64,000 bases of DNA, from NCBI RefSeq assembly GCF_000230895.2, contig NC_016604.1:1-64000 (forward strand). Direction: 5' to 3'. Numbering within the stretch: position 1 is the stretch's first letter; each line of letters starts with the position of its first letter. Both the position numbers and the translations under genes were made by a program. The notes below the pieces were generated by a model. That model was not told the origin of the DNA, ran no database searches, and saw nothing but the letters and a program-made list of their open reading frames with translations. Shown piece after piece: positions 63,070 through 64,000 of this stretch. Origin of the DNA: Mycolicibacterium rhodesiae NBB3 (GTDB taxonomy: Bacteria > Actinomycetota > Actinomycetes > Mycobacteriales > Mycobacteriaceae).

Positions 63070-64000
63070 ATGGCTATCACTGACATCAAGCAGTACGCAC
63101 ACCTGACATCCGAAGACGTCGAGGAACTCGCACGCGAACTGGACTCGATTCGATCCGACATCGAAGAGTCACGAGGCGAACGCGACGCCCGCTACATCCG
63201 ACGCACGATACAACTGCAACGAGCGCTGGCCGCCGGCGGTCGTATCGTCCTCTTCGCCAGCAACAAGCGGCTCGCCTGGGTGGCGGGCACAGCGATGCTC
63301 GCGACGGCGAAGATCATCGAGAACATGGAGCTCGGCCACAACATCATCCACGGTCAGTGGGACTGGATGAATGATCCGGAGATCCACTCCACCGAATGGG
63401 AGTGGGATACGACCTCGCCGGCTACGCACTGGAAGAAGTCGCACAACTTCATTCACCACAAGTACACCAACGTCGTCGGCCTCGACGATGACATCGGCTA
63501 CGGCATCATGCGCCTCACCCGAGATCAGCGTTGGGAAAGGTGGATGATCGGCAATCCCGTCTACAACCTGCTATTGGGCACGCTGTTCGAGTGGGGCGTG
63601 GCACTTCACGGCGTGGAGACGACGAAGTACCGCAAGGGTGAGAAGTCGATAGCAGAGGTCCGCAAGGATCTCCGAATCATCGGCAAGAAGGTAGGCAAAC
63701 AAGTTGGCAAGGACTACCTCGTCTTTCCCGCATTGACTGGAAAGAACTGGAAGCACACTCTCACCGCGAACGCGGTGGCGAACCTGATCCGAAACTACTG
63801 GTCCTACATGGTCATCTTCTGCGGCCACTTCCCCGATGGCGCAGAAAAGTTCACGCAAGAGGAGTTCGAGAACGAAACTCAGGCGGAGTGGTATCTGCGC
63901 CAGATGCTCGGCTCTGCAAACTTTCATGCCGGGCCGACGATGGCGTTCATGAGTGGCAATCTCTGCTACCAAATCGAACATCATCTTTTTCCGGACCTGC
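63070..64000 (+). CDS. desA3: Stearoyl-CoA delta-9 desaturase DesA3 (5' part, cut by the window)
   Basis: ATG 63070 follows AGGAG. The frame is open to the last base of the window, giving about 310 residues without a stop. Histidine boxes are visible: GHNIIHGQW, HNFIHHKYTN and QIEHHLFP, which hold the di-iron centre of membrane acyl-CoA desaturases. It introduces a double bond into C18 or C16 acyl-CoA (oleate synthesis), with electrons from the reductase gene upstream. About 100 residues should lie beyond the edge. Confidence 0.93.
   Translation, partial: MAITDIKQYAHLTSEDVEELARELDSIRSDIEESRGERDARYIRRTIQLQRALAAGGRIVLFASNKRLAWVAGTAMLATAKIIENMELGHNIIHGQWDWMNDPEIHSTEWEWDTTSPATHWKKSHNFIHHKYTNVVGLDDDIGYGIMRLTRDQRWERWMIGNPVYNLLLGTLFEWGVALHGVETTKYRKGEKSIAEVRKDLRIIGKKVGKQVGKDYLVFPALTGKNWKHTLTANAVANLIRNYWSYMVIFCGHFPDGAEKFTQEEFENETQAEWYLRQMLGSANFHAGPTMAFMSGNLCYQIEHHLFPDL

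Overview
The window is high-GC actinobacterial DNA, best explained as part of a chromosome of a fast-growing environmental mycobacterium (Mycolicibacterium type). The reasons are a complete yrbE/mce operon, a mycobacterial hemophore-like protein, several wax ester synthase/diacylglycerol acyltransferases, mycofactocin-type short-chain dehydrogenases, the trehalose phosphatase/GH65 fusion of the Rv2006 type, and a DesA3 desaturase with its reductase. I see no rRNA, tRNA, CRISPR array, insertion sequence or prophage.

Layout. (1) 0-12.8 kb: a hemophore-related exported protein, a transmembrane Ser/Thr kinase with a MurJ-like ectodomain, a small exported protein, then a complete mce operon on the minus strand (yrbEA, yrbEB, mceA-F, one Mce-associated membrane protein and one exported protein). 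(2) 13.0-45.1 kb: a hypoxia/dormancy-type redox and storage island. It holds a ketosynthase pair, an SRPBCC protein, a PNPOx-fold flavoprotein, a HoxFUYH-type NAD-linked [NiFe] hydrogenase with its protease, three WS/DGATs, GAPDH, PEP synthase, a GltD-like Fe-S flavoprotein with pyruvate:ferredoxin oxidoreductase and a DHOD-like protein, a universal stress protein, PfkB, the OtsB1-like fusion, FdxA, an Acg-type nitroreductase and a 71-aa Cys-rich protein. About ten promoters here carry 14-bp palindromes resembling the DosR box (core GGGACTWWAGTCCC), scored by eye. Several genes are homologues of known DosR regulon members of M. tuberculosis (fdxA, acg, pfkB, otsB1, Usp). No DosR/DosS gene lies in the window.

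(3) 45.1-57.5 kb: a catabolic-looking region with TetR and IclR regulators, many SDR oxidoreductases (two of mycofactocin type), NTF2/SnoaL-like proteins, a carboxymuconolactone-decarboxylase-like protein, an L,D-transpeptidase-like exported protein and a cytochrome P450. One TetR probably controls two divergent promoters through a shared operator sequence. (4) 57.5-64 kb: a CynX-type MFS exporter/importer with a divergent GntR/FadR regulator, an acyl-ACP thioesterase-like protein, an unusual SDR with an N-terminal Cys4 motif, and the Rv3230c-desA3 desaturase pair, cut by the window edge.

How the parts may work together (inference): under low oxygen the island could oxidise pyruvate to acetyl-CoA and reduced ferredoxin (NifJ), move electrons between ferredoxin and NAD(P)H (GltD-like protein, FdxA), dispose of reductant as H2 (Hox), return carbon to sugars (PpsA, GAPDH, trehalose enzyme) and store acyl chains as wax esters or triacylglycerol (WS/DGATs). 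The least explained part is the ketosynthase pair plus SRPBCC protein, each preceded by a DosR-type box. It is the best candidate here for an undescribed hypoxia-linked pathway.
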